Assembly: GCF_035982055.1 (NCBI RefSeq)
Contig: NZ_CP108427.1
Span: 2,108,001 to 2,172,000, forward strand
Length of the DNA stretch: 64,000 nt
Direction: 5' to 3'
Source of the DNA: Streptomyces sp. NBC_01288
Lineage (GTDB): Bacteria; Actinomycetota; Actinomycetes; Streptomycetales; Streptomycetaceae
Shown: positions 17,336 to 24,904 of the stretch, in pieces
Position numbering within the stretch: position 1 is the first letter of the stretch
Layout of the letters: every line of letters begins with the position of its first letter
Notes under the pieces: generated by a model
The model's database searches: none
The model's input: only the letters and a program-made list of their open reading frames with translations
Told to the model about the DNA's origin: nothing
Program-made: the position numbers and the translations under genes

Positions 17336-18118
17336 GTGGCGCATTCCGCCATGTCTGGACACGGAACGACCGAAGGTGACGATCCCCTCCAGACCGCGGT
17401 GTGGCGGCTGCGCTCGCGGGCCTGCTGGGTCGACGCGGCAGCGCTGCTGCGGCCCGACACCGCGGCACCGGCCCTCCAGCGGACCGCGCTGCTCGTGGAG
17501 CGGTGTCTCTACACCGAGCAGGGCTGGGAGGACGCCGACGACGCGCTGCGTACGGCCGAGGCGCTGGCCCACAGCGACGACGAGCGGGGCGCGGCGGCCT
17601 GCGAGCGCGGATACCTCGCCTACGCGGCCACGCTGCACTCGGTCCGCGACCGGGCCGACGAGGCGCGGGCCGCGCTCGGGCGGGCGGCGGCGCTGATCCC
17701 GCCGAACGGTGCGGGGCGGGCGCTGCTGGACTTCCGGCGGGGGCTGGTCGCGGAGAACCTGGCACGCTCCCCGCAGGCCGCCCGGGCCGCGTACCGGCGT
17801 GCCCACGCGGCCGCCGCCGACCAGACCGACCCCCTGCTCCTCTCCTTCACCCACCGCCACCTGGCCGGACTCGCGCTGCGCGACGGCGAGTTGGCGGAGG
17901 CCCGCCACGGCTTCGCCGAATCCCTCCGCATCCGCGAGGAGTTGGGCTACCTCGTCGGCACAGCCCCGGCCCTCGCCTCCCTCGCGGACGCCGAGGCCGA
18001 ACCGGAGGCGTCCCGGCTGCGCGAGGAGGCGCGACGCCTGTTCCGGCTGCTCGGGGGCGTACCGACATGGCTGGCACGGCAGTTGGCGGTCCCGGCGCCG
18101 GGGGCGGCGACCGCGTAG
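17336..18118 (+). CDS. Helical (TPR-like) repeat protein of unknown function
   Basis: A 260-residue, alanine- and arginine-rich, all-helical protein. Pairs of helices such as LQRTALLVERCLYTEQGWEDADDALRTAEALAH, DEARAALGRAAALI and LLLSFTHRHLAGLALRDGELAEARHGFAESLRIREELGY follow the tetratricopeptide pattern, which suggests a protein-binding scaffold. There is no signal peptide or enzyme motif. The GTG at 17336 was chosen because ggggagg lies five bases upstream; an in-frame GTG 18 bases earlier has no such site. Oddly, the last ~50 codons are repeated twice more, out of this reading frame, directly after the stop codon. Confidence 0.75.
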   Translation: MAHSAMSGHGTTEGDDPLQTAVWRLRSRACWVDAAALLRPDTAAPALQRTALLVERCLYTEQGWEDADDALRTAEALAHSDDERGAAACERGYLAYAATLHSVRDRADEARAALGRAAALIPPNGAGRALLDFRRGLVAENLARSPQAARAAYRRAHAAAADQTDPLLLSFTHRHLAGLALRDGELAEARHGFAESLRIREELGYLVGTAPALASLADAEAEPEASRLREEARRLFRLLGGVPTWLARQLAVPAPGAATA

Positions 18119-18428
18119 GCCAAGGGCCGTCGGTCGGGCGCCGGCCGTCGCGTCCCTCGCGGACGCGGAGGCCAAGCCCGAGGCACTCCGGCTGCACGAG
18201 GAGGCACGGCGACTGTTCCCCGGTGCCGGCACGGCAGTTGGCGGTGCCGGCGCCGGGATGCGGCCACCGCGTAGGCCAGGAGCCGTCGGTCGGATCCCGG
18301 CCCTCGCGTCCCTCTTGGACGCCGAGGCCGAGCCCGAGGCATCCCGGCTGCGCAACGAGGCCCGGCGCCTGTTCCGGGTGCCGGCACGGCAGTTGGCGGC
18401 GATGGCCTAGGTCAGGAGCTGTCGGTCC
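17963..18428. repeat. Three tandem copies of the 3' end of the helical-repeat gene
   Basis: Copy 1 (about 17963-18137) is the true gene end. Copies 2 (about 18138-18293) and 3 (about 18294-18428) repeat it with substitutions and indels. Landmarks are tccctcgcggacgc at 17978 and 18153, with tccctcttggacgc at 18309; cggcacggcagttggcgg; and the trailing block gccgtcggtcgg. Copy 1 carries about 19 bases that the others lack. Copies 2 and 3 have no start codon or ribosome binding site of their own, so they look like decaying duplications. The end of copy 3 overlaps the 3' end of the next, opposite gene. Confidence 0.85.
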
Positions 18429-18681
18429 GGCTCTGGACGACGTTCACGACGTGGTGGACGAACTGCAGGACGGACGACCGGAGTTCGGGGTCGCGGGCGA
18501 CCAACACCCCCACGGCGACGAGCAGGAGGAAGGACAGGAGGCTGCCGCCGCGGCCGGAGTGGGTGCGGCGGGCGCCCATCTGGGCCGCGCGCATGCCGTC
18601 CTGTGCCGCCTGTCGGGCCGCCTGCTCGGCGCCGCGTTGTGCGGCCTGTTGGGCGGCCTGCTGGCCCGGATTCGGAAACAT
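18412..18681 (-). CDS. Small membrane protein with Ala/Gln-rich helix
   Basis: An 89-residue protein starting MFPNPGQQAAQQAAQRGAEQ. The first ~40 residues form a highly polar Ala/Gln/Arg helix, probably a coiled coil. One hydrophobic segment (SLLSFLLLVAVGVLVA, about 47-62) is followed by a short C-terminal tail. The start at 18681 is preceded by GGGGGAGAA at about eight bases. No function is known to me. Its last codons fall within the third copy of the neighbouring tandem repeat, so the C-terminus may have been altered by that duplication. Confidence 0.65.
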   Translation of the reverse strand: MFPNPGQQAAQQAAQRGAEQAARQAAQDGMRAAQMGARRTHSGRGGSLLSFLLLVAVGVLVARDPELRSSVLQFVHHVVNVVQSRTDSS

Positions 18682-18813
18682 CGGCGTTCTCCCCCGCGGA
18701 TCGGTCGGTCGGTCCTCGCCGTGGGGCACGTCAGCGACGGGCGGGCGGGTTCCCGGCGGGGACCCCAGTGGCCGGACCCGGACCCGCTCGTGACCGGAGT
18801 CACATATTCGAGA

Positions 18814-19626
18814 TCACGCCGATCCCGCGAAGTGCTCCTGCACCAGGGACCGCACCACGTCCCACTCCCCCGCGGCCAACGCGTCGAGGAGCGCGAGGTG
18901 TTCGGCCGCGTCCGCGACCAGGTCGGCCCGCCCGCGCGTGACGGGACCGCCGACCAGCGGCCACTGGGCGCGCCGGTGCAGGTCCTCGGCGATCTGGACG
19001 AGCTGTTCGTTGCCGGCGAGGGCGAGCACCGCGCGGTGGAAGGCCCGGTCGGACTCCGCGTACGTCGCCCGGCACCCGGAGGACGCGGCGCGCACGGCCC
19101 CCTCGGCCAGCGGACGCAGATCGGCCCAGCGGGCGGCGGGCACGGTACGGGCGAGCCGGAGCATCACCGGCACCTCGATCAGGGCCCGGATCTCGGCCAG
19201 TTCGGCGAGTTCACGGGCGCCCCGCTCGATCACCCGGAAGCCCCGGTTCGGCACGACCTCGACGGCCCCCTCGGTGGCGAGCTGCTGCATGGCCTCGCGC
19301 ACGGGGGTCGCGGAGACGCCGAACCGGTCGCCGAGCGCGGGCGCGGAGTAGACCTCGCCCGGGGTCAGCTCCCCGCCGACGAGCGCGGTGCGCAGCGCGT
19401 CCAGTATCTGACCGCGCACGGAGGGCCGCTGGAGGACCTGACGGGGGCGCGGGATCGGCGTCTCGCTGTGCGTGTGCTCACCGCGCACGTCACCGCTGCC
19501 GTCCGCGAGGCCCCGGCCCCGATCCCGGTCCACGTCGGCGGCGCTCTGCTGCGGCGGCACCCGGGCCCCCCGGGCGGCCGCGTCCGGAATGCCGGTCCCG
19601 GCGGAGCCCTGCGCGCCCTGCTTCAC
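18814..19626 (-). CDS. GntR-family transcriptional regulator (FadR/FCD subfamily)
   Basis: A 270-residue repressor-type protein. After a ~65-residue low-complexity N-terminus comes a winged helix (QILDALRTALVGGELTPGEVYSAPALGDRFGVSATPVREAMQQLATEGAVEVVPNRGFRV). A C-terminal all-helical FCD ligand domain follows, with EIRALIEVPVMLRLA, the acidic/His pattern ESDRAFHRAVLALAGNEQL and DAAEHLALLDALAAGE. FCD regulators respond to small acids and usually control nearby catabolic genes, but no obvious target is adjacent. The GTG at 19626 is chosen because GGAGGAGG sits five bases upstream; it lies inside a slightly longer open frame. Confidence 0.9.
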   Translation of the reverse strand: MKQGAQGSAGTGIPDAAARGARVPPQQSAADVDRDRGRGLADGSGDVRGEHTHSETPIPRPRQVLQRPSVRGQILDALRTALVGGELTPGEVYSAPALGDRFGVSATPVREAMQQLATEGAVEVVPNRGFRVIERGARELAELAEIRALIEVPVMLRLARTVPAARWADLRPLAEGAVRAASSGCRATYAESDRAFHRAVLALAGNEQLVQIAEDLHRRAQWPLVGGPVTRGRADLVADAAEHLALLDALAAGEWDVVRSLVQEHFAGSA

Positions 19627-19737
19627 GGGTCCTCCTCCGGACGTGTCGGTACTTGGGGTCATTACGGCGTCTTGTTACTCGTCCGTCAAGCACCTTAGGC
19701 GCAGATCGGACTAGTTCAAATTACCGAGGTGATGGGT

Positions 19738-19754
19738 AAGGTAAGCCTTACCTT
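19738..19754. promoter_or_regulatory. Iron box (DmdR/IdeR-type operator)
   Basis: AAGGTAAG-c-CTTACCTT is a perfect 17-base palindrome around one central base, about 30 bases upstream of the FhuF-like gene. It resembles the actinobacterial iron-box consensus (TTAGGTTAGGCTAACCTAA). Repression of the downstream gene under iron-replete conditions is the expected effect. Confidence 0.85.
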
Positions 19755-19783
19755 TAAACCAACGGCGAATCGGTGGTCCCGGC

Positions 19784-20632
19784 ATGCCCTTGCCTTCTTC
19801 GGCCGTAGCGGACTCGTACGCCCGCCTCACCGAGGTCATCCCCGGGCTCGCGATCACCGAACTCACCCCGGAACAACCCACCCCGACCGGCGGCGGCTGG
19901 ATCTCGGCAGCCGCACTCGCGGAGGGCGGCGAAGGCCTGGAGGCGTTCCTGGCCCGGGACGACGCCCAGGTCCTGCGCGACCACGGCCGCCGCGGCCGCC
20001 CGGACGTGATAGCCACCTTCGGCCTGCACCGCTACGCCTGGCCGGTCGTCCTCCTGTTCACCGTCCCGTGGTTCCTCCACCGCCGCGTCCCCCGCCTCCC
20101 CGTGACCCACGTCTCCTACGACCGCACGGCCGAGTGCTTCGACATGGGTCGGCTGGCCGTCCGTACCGACTCCTTCGCCTGCCTGCCCGGCGACCCGGCC
20201 GCGCTGCTGCCCGGGGCCCGGGTGGTCGCCGACGAGGAGGCACTGCGGGCCGAGGTGCGGGCCGCGGTCGCCGAGCACATGGAACCCGTCCTGGCCGGCT
20301 TCGGCCCGCGGATGCGCCGGCGGGGCCGCGCTCTGTGGGGCATGGCGACCGACGAGGTCGTCGAGGGCATCTGGTACGTCGCCGACCTCTTCGGCGAACA
20401 GCCGCGGGCCGTACGGGAGTTGGAGCGGCTGCTGCCGGGCGCGACCAAGCCGTACGTCGGTTCGGCCGCGTTCCGTGAGGTGACCGGGCCGAACGGCGAG
20501 CCGCTGTCCACCCGGGACCGGGCCAGTTGCTGTATGTACTACACGCTGGACGCCGAGGACGCGTGCGCGACCTGTCCGCGCACCTGCGAGACGGAGCGGG
20601 TCACCAAGCTGCTGGCCACGGCAGTGAGTTGA
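19784..20632 (+). CDS. FhuF-like siderophore-iron reductase, 2Fe-2S
   Basis: A 282-residue cytosolic protein ending in the FhuF C-terminal iron-sulfur motif SCCMYYTLDAEDACATCPRTC (CC-x10-C-x2-C). The N-terminal ~170 residues match the IucA/IucC-like and ferric iron reductase pattern, including DVIATFGLHRYAWPVVLLFTVPWFLHRR. Such proteins release iron from imported ferric siderophores by reduction. The iron box just upstream supports iron-dependent control. No siderophore transporter is adjacent. An ATG at 19784 was taken; the AT-rich stretch before it is operator and promoter. Confidence 0.88.
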   Translation: MPLPSSAVADSYARLTEVIPGLAITELTPEQPTPTGGGWISAAALAEGGEGLEAFLARDDAQVLRDHGRRGRPDVIATFGLHRYAWPVVLLFTVPWFLHRRVPRLPVTHVSYDRTAECFDMGRLAVRTDSFACLPGDPAALLPGARVVADEEALRAEVRAAVAEHMEPVLAGFGPRMRRRGRALWGMATDEVVEGIWYVADLFGEQPRAVRELERLLPGATKPYVGSAAFREVTGPNGEPLSTRDRASCCMYYTLDAEDACATCPRTCETERVTKLLATAVS

Positions 20633-20935
20633 GGGACCCTCAGTCACAGGCCCCACTCGGGGCCCGCTAGGATCAGCCGCGAACAAGGCGTCCGTCCGGT
20701 CACAGGTGCTTCACAACTTCCTCACTTGCCGCAGGAACTTTCCGTGGAACCACCCGTACGGGTAGTCTTATTCGAACTCAACTCCCGCCCCTCAAGCGGC
20801 AGTTCGAGCAGAAAGCCGCCCTGGGCATTCCCTTGCACCTCCTTGGCGGCCTCTTGCCCCGAAAACGCCTGAGGGCCGTTGGGATTGGGCCACTATGGCG
20901 GGCGTTACGCCCTATCCCAATGCAAGGGACCCCAG
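20633..20935. promoter_or_regulatory. Promoter/leader region of the DUF2637 gene
   Basis: A 303-base gap without a gene. It contains AT-rich stretches unusual for the window (cttcacaacttcctcacttg; tagtcttattcgaactcaac) that probably carry the promoter of the DUF2637 gene. A GGAAC element about 16 bases before gtctta could be an ECF-sigma-type promoter, but this is weak. Confidence 0.4.
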
Positions 20936-21976
20936 ATGAGACTGACCGACATATCGCTTAACTGGCTGCTTCCCGGCGCCGTACTGCTCCTGGGCATGCT
21001 GGCGGCGGTTGCGGTGCTCGCGCGGAGCAAGCGGTCCGGCGGGGAGCACGCGAAAGACGACTCGTGGGAGCGCACGGAGGAGCGCCGCAGGCGCAAGGAG
21101 GCCATATACGGCATCGCCTCCTACGTCCTCCTGTTCTGCTGTGCGGCGGTCGCCGCGGCACTCTCCTTCCACGGACTGGTCGGCTTCGGCCAGGAGAACC
21201 TCGGCCTCACCGACGGCTGGGAGTACCTCGTCCCGTTCGGCCTCGACGGCGCGGCCATGTTCTGCTCCGTCCTCGCCGTGCGTGAGGCCAGCCACGGTGA
21301 CGCGGCCCTCGGCTCGCGCATACTGGTGTGGACGTTCGCGGCCGCGGCCGCCTGGTTCAACTGGGTGCACGCGCCCAGGGGCATCGAGCACGCGGGCGCT
21401 CCGCAGTTCTTCTCCGGCATGTCGCTGTCGGCCGCGGTTCTCTTCGACCGCGCGCTGAAGCAGACCCGACGGGCCGCGCTGCGCGAGCAGGGTCTGGTGC
21501 CGCGTCCGCTGCCGCAGATCCGTATCGTCCGCTGGCTGCGGGCCCCCCGCGAGACCTACAGCGCCTGGTCGCTGATGCTCCTGGAGAACGTGCGCAGCCT
21601 GGACGAGGCGGTCGACGAGGTGCGCGAGGACAAGGCGAAGAAGGAGGAGACCCGACTGCGCCGCCGCGACCAGCAGCGCATCGAGCGGGCCCAGCTCAAG
21701 GCCATAAGCCGGGGCCAGCGCGGCCTCATGGGACGGGGCGGCGGCCGGTCGTCGGAACCGCAGGCCCTGGAGCGCGGCTCCGGTCAAGCATCCGCGGAGC
21801 CTGCTCTATCGACGCCGGAACAGCTGCCGGTTCGCACGCGTCCCTCACTCCAGCCAGTCCGCGGGGCATCTGACCCGATAACCGTCGACCTCACCGCCGA
21901 GGACGACACGATGGCCCTGCCGCGTCTCGACTCCCTGGAGCGCAAGCTCAAGGACCTGGAGCAGCAGTTCGGCTGA
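20936..21976 (+). CDS. DUF2637 membrane protein
   Basis: A 346-residue protein. A first hydrophobic segment (WLLPGAVLLLGMLAAVAVLA) is followed by a charged stretch and then by the DUF2637 region, with about four membrane helices (IASYVLLFCCAAVAAALSFHGLVGF, LVPFGLDGAAMFCSVLAV, ILVWTFAAAAAWFNWVHA, FFSGMSLSAAVLFDRAL). The C-terminal ~150 residues are cytosolic, highly charged (DEVREDKAKKEETRLRRRDQ) and end in a coiled-coil-like tail (LPRLDSLERKLKDLEQQFG). DUF2637 proteins occur widely in Streptomyces chromosomes and plasmids; some plasmid relatives lie in transfer regions. No role can be proved here. ATG 20936 fits the MRLTDISLNWLLPGAV opening. Confidence 0.82.
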   Translation: MRLTDISLNWLLPGAVLLLGMLAAVAVLARSKRSGGEHAKDDSWERTEERRRRKEAIYGIASYVLLFCCAAVAAALSFHGLVGFGQENLGLTDGWEYLVPFGLDGAAMFCSVLAVREASHGDAALGSRILVWTFAAAAAWFNWVHAPRGIEHAGAPQFFSGMSLSAAVLFDRALKQTRRAALREQGLVPRPLPQIRIVRWLRAPRETYSAWSLMLLENVRSLDEAVDEVREDKAKKEETRLRRRDQQRIERAQLKAISRGQRGLMGRGGGRSSEPQALERGSGQASAEPALSTPEQLPVRTRPSLQPVRGASDPITVDLTAEDDTMALPRLDSLERKLKDLEQQFG

Positions 21977-22015
21977 GCCGAGGGCTGAGTACCTGATCCG
22001 GGACCGGGCGACATC

Positions 22016-22055
22016 GGGACGGGGGCGGAGTCCAACTGGACACCGCCCCCGTCCC
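22016..22055. terminator. Bidirectional hairpin terminator
   Basis: A 13-bp perfect stem (gggacgggggcgg / ccgcccccgtccc) with a 14-base loop lies between the converging DUF2637 and ATPase genes and can serve both strands. Confidence 0.85.
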
Positions 22056-22091
22056 GTTGCTCATGCCGGGCCCGTCCCGTTGCTCATGCCG
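22048..22091. repeat. 21-bp direct repeat at the ATPase gene end
   Basis: The 21-mer beginning cccgtcccgttgctcatgccg occurs perfectly at 22048-22068 and 22071-22091. The second copy contains the stop codon of the ATPase gene; the first contains the right arm of the terminator. Confidence 0.85.
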
Positions 22092-22536
22092 CGTCCGAAT
22101 CCAGCTCGAACCAGACGGACTTGCCCACCCCGTGGGCCGACACTCCCCAGGCGTCCGCGAGGGACTGCACCAGGACCAGGCCCCGCCCGTGCGTACCGTC
22201 GTCGGCGTCCGGTACGCGCAGTCGGGGCCTGCGGGCCACGAAGTCCCGTACCTCCACGCGCAGTCCACGGGGTCCGACGGTCGCCGTGAGCACGGCGTCG
22301 TGGTCGGTGTGGATCAGCGCGTTGGTGACGAGTTCACTCGTGAGCAGCTCCGCTATCTCGGATCGTCCCGGCCTCCCCCAGTGCCGTAGCAGTTCACGCA
22401 ACGCTCTGCGCGCCTCGGGCACCGCCCGCAGGTCCGCGCGTCCGAGTCTGCGCCTCAGTTGAGGCGGCTGCGCCGGTTCCGTCGCGCTGTCGGCCTTGTC
22501 CTCCGCCGCTTTCGCCGAGGAGGCCCCGATCGCCAT
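22084..22536 (-). CDS. HATPase-type ATP-binding protein (anti-sigma-factor-like)
   Basis: A 150-residue single-domain GHKL ATPase of the RsbW/SpoIIAB-like class that is abundant in Streptomyces. Motifs are the N-box IAELLTSELVTNALIHT, the G1-like VRDFVARRPRLRV and HGRGLVLVQSLADAWGV. The N-terminal 25 residues are disordered. These proteins usually act as anti-sigma or anti-anti-sigma kinases; the partner is unknown and no sigma factor is adjacent. The start at 22536 has GAGGGGG at good spacing; an upstream ATG at 22566 is possible but with a poorer site. Confidence 0.85.
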   Translation of the reverse strand: MAIGASSAKAAEDKADSATEPAQPPQLRRRLGRADLRAVPEARRALRELLRHWGRPGRSEIAELLTSELVTNALIHTDHDAVLTATVGPRGLRVEVRDFVARRPRLRVPDADDGTHGRGLVLVQSLADAWGVSAHGVGKSVWFELDSDAA

Positions 22537-23011
22537 GGGACCGCCCCCTCGTGCTTGCCTTTTCATGACCCCCGCCTGCACGCCGGTTTCCGGTTCCCTC
22601 CTGCTCGAACACGTTCACGGGGATCCATGCCCTCGTCGGGAACAGGGCAGTCATGTCGAAGGGTCAACGACCGGGTGTTCGGCCACAGTTGCGCCGGGTC
22701 CCGCGGGGCGGAGGATTCGGGGGCGATGCTGTCCGTACGGTCGAACGGCCACCGTACGGAGCATGCGGCCCGGGTGGGGCGGTCGGGGCGTTCCCCTCCG
22801 GGTTGCCGTGGCTCCCGGCGTCGGGACCAGACACCCCATGACGTCCTGACCACCGGCGATCGACCCGACTGCCGATGCGCGGCCGCCGATCCGGCCGTAG
22901 TCCGCGAAGGCGTGGGGCGGCTGGTCCCCCCGGACCTCCCCCGAGACCCACGCTCCGCGAAACTGGCCGGAATCAGCCGCTCAGGAACCGCGAACGGCTC
23001 CTCTACGGGGC
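22537..23011. other. Long gap with a strong hairpin, no credible gene
   Basis: About 475 bases between two minus-strand genes. The only clear structure is an inverted repeat at 22726-22764: tccgtacggt and accgtacgga, extended by atgc/gcat with a two-base bulge, around a 9-base loop. Open frames here lack starts, ribosome sites and recognisable protein patterns. Confidence 0.55.
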
Positions 23012-23482
23012 CTACTTGCCGCCGATTCCCTTGGTGCCGATGTGGACGATCTTGTGGGTCGTGCGGGTCATGTCGACGATCAGCTTGGTGGTGTCGCCGC
23101 CGCCCCACGTCAGGGTGATCGCGGCCTCGGTGTAGTCGGCGGTGCCGTTGTCCGTGACCTTCCAGCTCATGGGCGTGTTCTGCGCCTGGAGGACGCCGTC
23201 CGCGTGGTTCTTCGCCTCCCAGGCCTTCAGCTCCTTCAGGTAGGCCGGGGTGAGGTAGTAGTCGCGCAGCTCCGTGGCGAGCTTGCCGCCGCCGCTGTCG
23301 AGGTCGCTCTCGGCGTCGATGTAGGCGCCGTAGAAGTCGGCGATACGGGTGATGTTGTCGTCCGGCGAGCCGCTCACGGTGCGCGGGGCACCGGCGGAGG
23401 CCTGGGCCGCCACACCCAGCCCGAGGGCGAGGGCGAGGCCGGCGGCGAGGGCGGTGCGGCGCGTGGCCTTCTTGCTGTTCAC
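23012..23482 (-). CDS. Secreted protein of unknown function
   Basis: A 156-residue protein with a clear Sec signal peptide (MNSKKATRRTALAAGLALALGLGVAAQASA, cleavage after ASA). The mature part of about 126 residues is mixed alpha/beta: DDNITRIADFYGAYIDAESD, then an ELRDYYLTPAYLKELKAWEAKNHADGV helix region, then strands (ADYTEAAITLTWGGGDTTKLIVDMTRTTHKIVHIG). The shape resembles NTF2-like or DUF3828-like secreted domains, but I do not recognise it firmly. The GTG at 23482 follows GGGGAAA. It is divergent from the membrane HTH gene, which may control it. Confidence 0.75.
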   Translation of the reverse strand: MNSKKATRRTALAAGLALALGLGVAAQASAGAPRTVSGSPDDNITRIADFYGAYIDAESDLDSGGGKLATELRDYYLTPAYLKELKAWEAKNHADGVLQAQNTPMSWKVTDNGTADYTEAAITLTWGGGDTTKLIVDMTRTTHKIVHIGTKGIGGK

Positions 23483-23664
23483 GTGTGTTTCCCCGTTCGG
23501 GTCGGTGCCGTGCTGTGGTCGCACCGAGCTTCGGCGTACGGCGCCGGCGACCGCAATGACCGACACGGACCCCGCAACGGTGGAACCGTCCCACCCCTCC
23601 TGACCTCCTGGTATATGGAGTCCCTGGGATGCCGTCCTGGGACGCGACACGCACGGGAGCAAGG

Positions 23665-24879
23665 GTGTCGGGTGAGGCCAACGACAAGGACGTCGAGGAG
23701 TTCGCGGCGCTGCTACGGCGCCTGAAGGCACGCACGGACCGTAGCTACAGCCAGTTGGCCCGCCGCCTGAACATGAACGCCTCGACCCTGCACCGCTACT
23801 GCGTGGGCGAGGCGGTGCCCCTCGACTTCGCGCCCGTGGAGCGCTTCGCGGCACTGTGCGGGGCGACACCGGAGGAACGGCTGGCGCTGCACCGGTACTG
23901 GATCCTGGCGGTGGCGGCGCGACAGCGGAGGCGGGAGGCGGAGCCGCTGGTGAAGCCGCCGGTGGAGAGTCCGGTTCCAGCGCAGGTCCTGGGTCCAGTG
24001 CAGGGCCCGGTTCCAGCGCAGGTCCCGGGTCCAGTGCAGGTCCCGGTTCCCGTTCCGGCACCGGACGCGGCTCCTGAGCCCGCCGCCCGCTCGCCCTGGT
24101 ACCGACGGCGTCTCCCGCTCACCGCCGCCGCGGTGTGCGCGGTGCTCGCGGTGTGGGGCACCCTGTCGGCGGTGTCCACGCACGACACGGCCAGGTCCGG
24201 GGCCGGCGTGGGCTCCGGGGCCGGGACCAACACCGGGGCCACGACCAAGACCTCGCCGTCCGCCCTCCCCACTCCCCTCACCTGGACCGCCGACTCCCAG
24301 GTCTGGGAGATCGGCTGCGACCACGACTATGTCATCGACAAGTCGCCGAAGGACGTGCCGCCGCCCCCGGTCCAGCAGGACGCCGGGGTCTGGGCGGCGA
24401 CCCAGCACGCGGTGCACGGCGGGCAGACGAACGTGGAGATCTCGGTGCAGGGCCGGAGCTCAACGGCCGTGGTCCTGACGGCACTTCGGGTCCGGGTCGT
24501 CGGCCGTACGGCACCCGCCCCGGGCACCGCCTACTCGATGGCCCGGGGCTGCGGCGGGGACATCTCCCCGCGCTACTTCGGCGTGAACCTGGACGCCCAC
24601 CGCCCCCTGGTCCGCCCGGAGCCGGGCGGCGACATGGGCAGGGCGGTCCCGGCGGTGCACCTGCCGTACCGGGTCTCGGCCACGGACCCGGAGGTCCTGC
24701 TGGTCAAGGCCCGCACCGGGACCTGCGACTGCCGCTGGTACCTGGAGCTGGACTGGTCCTCCCAGGGCCGCACCGGCTCGCTCCGCGTCGACGACCACGG
24801 CAAGCCGTTCCGCACCAGCCCGATCAAGGGCCTGCCGCACTACTGGTACGGCGAGCACGGCTGGACCCCGATCAGCTGA
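23665..24879 (+). CDS. Membrane-anchored helix-turn-helix protein with extracytoplasmic domain
   Basis: A 404-residue protein in four parts. An N-terminal XRE-type HTH (about 1-85) has FAALLRRLKARTDRSYSQLARRLNMNASTLHRYCVGEAVP. A Pro/Val-rich linker (about 95-135) is encoded by 36-bp repeats. One membrane helix (LPLTAAAVCAVLAVWGTLSAVS) lies near 150-172. A secreted-side domain (about 205-404) has two cysteine pairs (IGCDHDY, RTGTCDCRWYLELDWSSQG). The layout suggests a one-component membrane sensor-regulator. GTG 23665 has GGAG five bases upstream. It faces the secreted-protein gene. Confidence 0.85.
   Translation: MSGEANDKDVEEFAALLRRLKARTDRSYSQLARRLNMNASTLHRYCVGEAVPLDFAPVERFAALCGATPEERLALHRYWILAVAARQRRREAEPLVKPPVESPVPAQVLGPVQGPVPAQVPGPVQVPVPVPAPDAAPEPAARSPWYRRRLPLTAAAVCAVLAVWGTLSAVSTHDTARSGAGVGSGAGTNTGATTKTSPSALPTPLTWTADSQVWEIGCDHDYVIDKSPKDVPPPPVQQDAGVWAATQHAVHGGQTNVEISVQGRSSTAVVLTALRVRVVGRTAPAPGTAYSMARGCGGDISPRYFGVNLDAHRPLVRPEPGGDMGRAVPAVHLPYRVSATDPEVLLVKARTGTCDCRWYLELDWSSQGRTGSLRVDDHGKPFRTSPIKGLPHYWYGEHGWTPIS
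23971..24050 (+). repeat. 36-bp in-frame repeats encoding a PVPAQVxGPVQx linker
   Basis: Two 36-base units (23971-24006 and 24007-24042) differ at only two positions, and a third partial unit follows. Each encodes twelve residues of the proline-rich linker between the HTH and membrane segment, so linker length can change by recombination. Confidence 0.9.
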
Positions 24880-24904
24880 GGACAGTCGGGTGAGGCCGGT
24901 GCGG

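Noticed and set aside
18129..18411. Second and third copies of the helical-repeat 3' end as separate genes
   Set aside because: They lack start codons, ribosome sites and a continuous frame, so they were treated as repeats.
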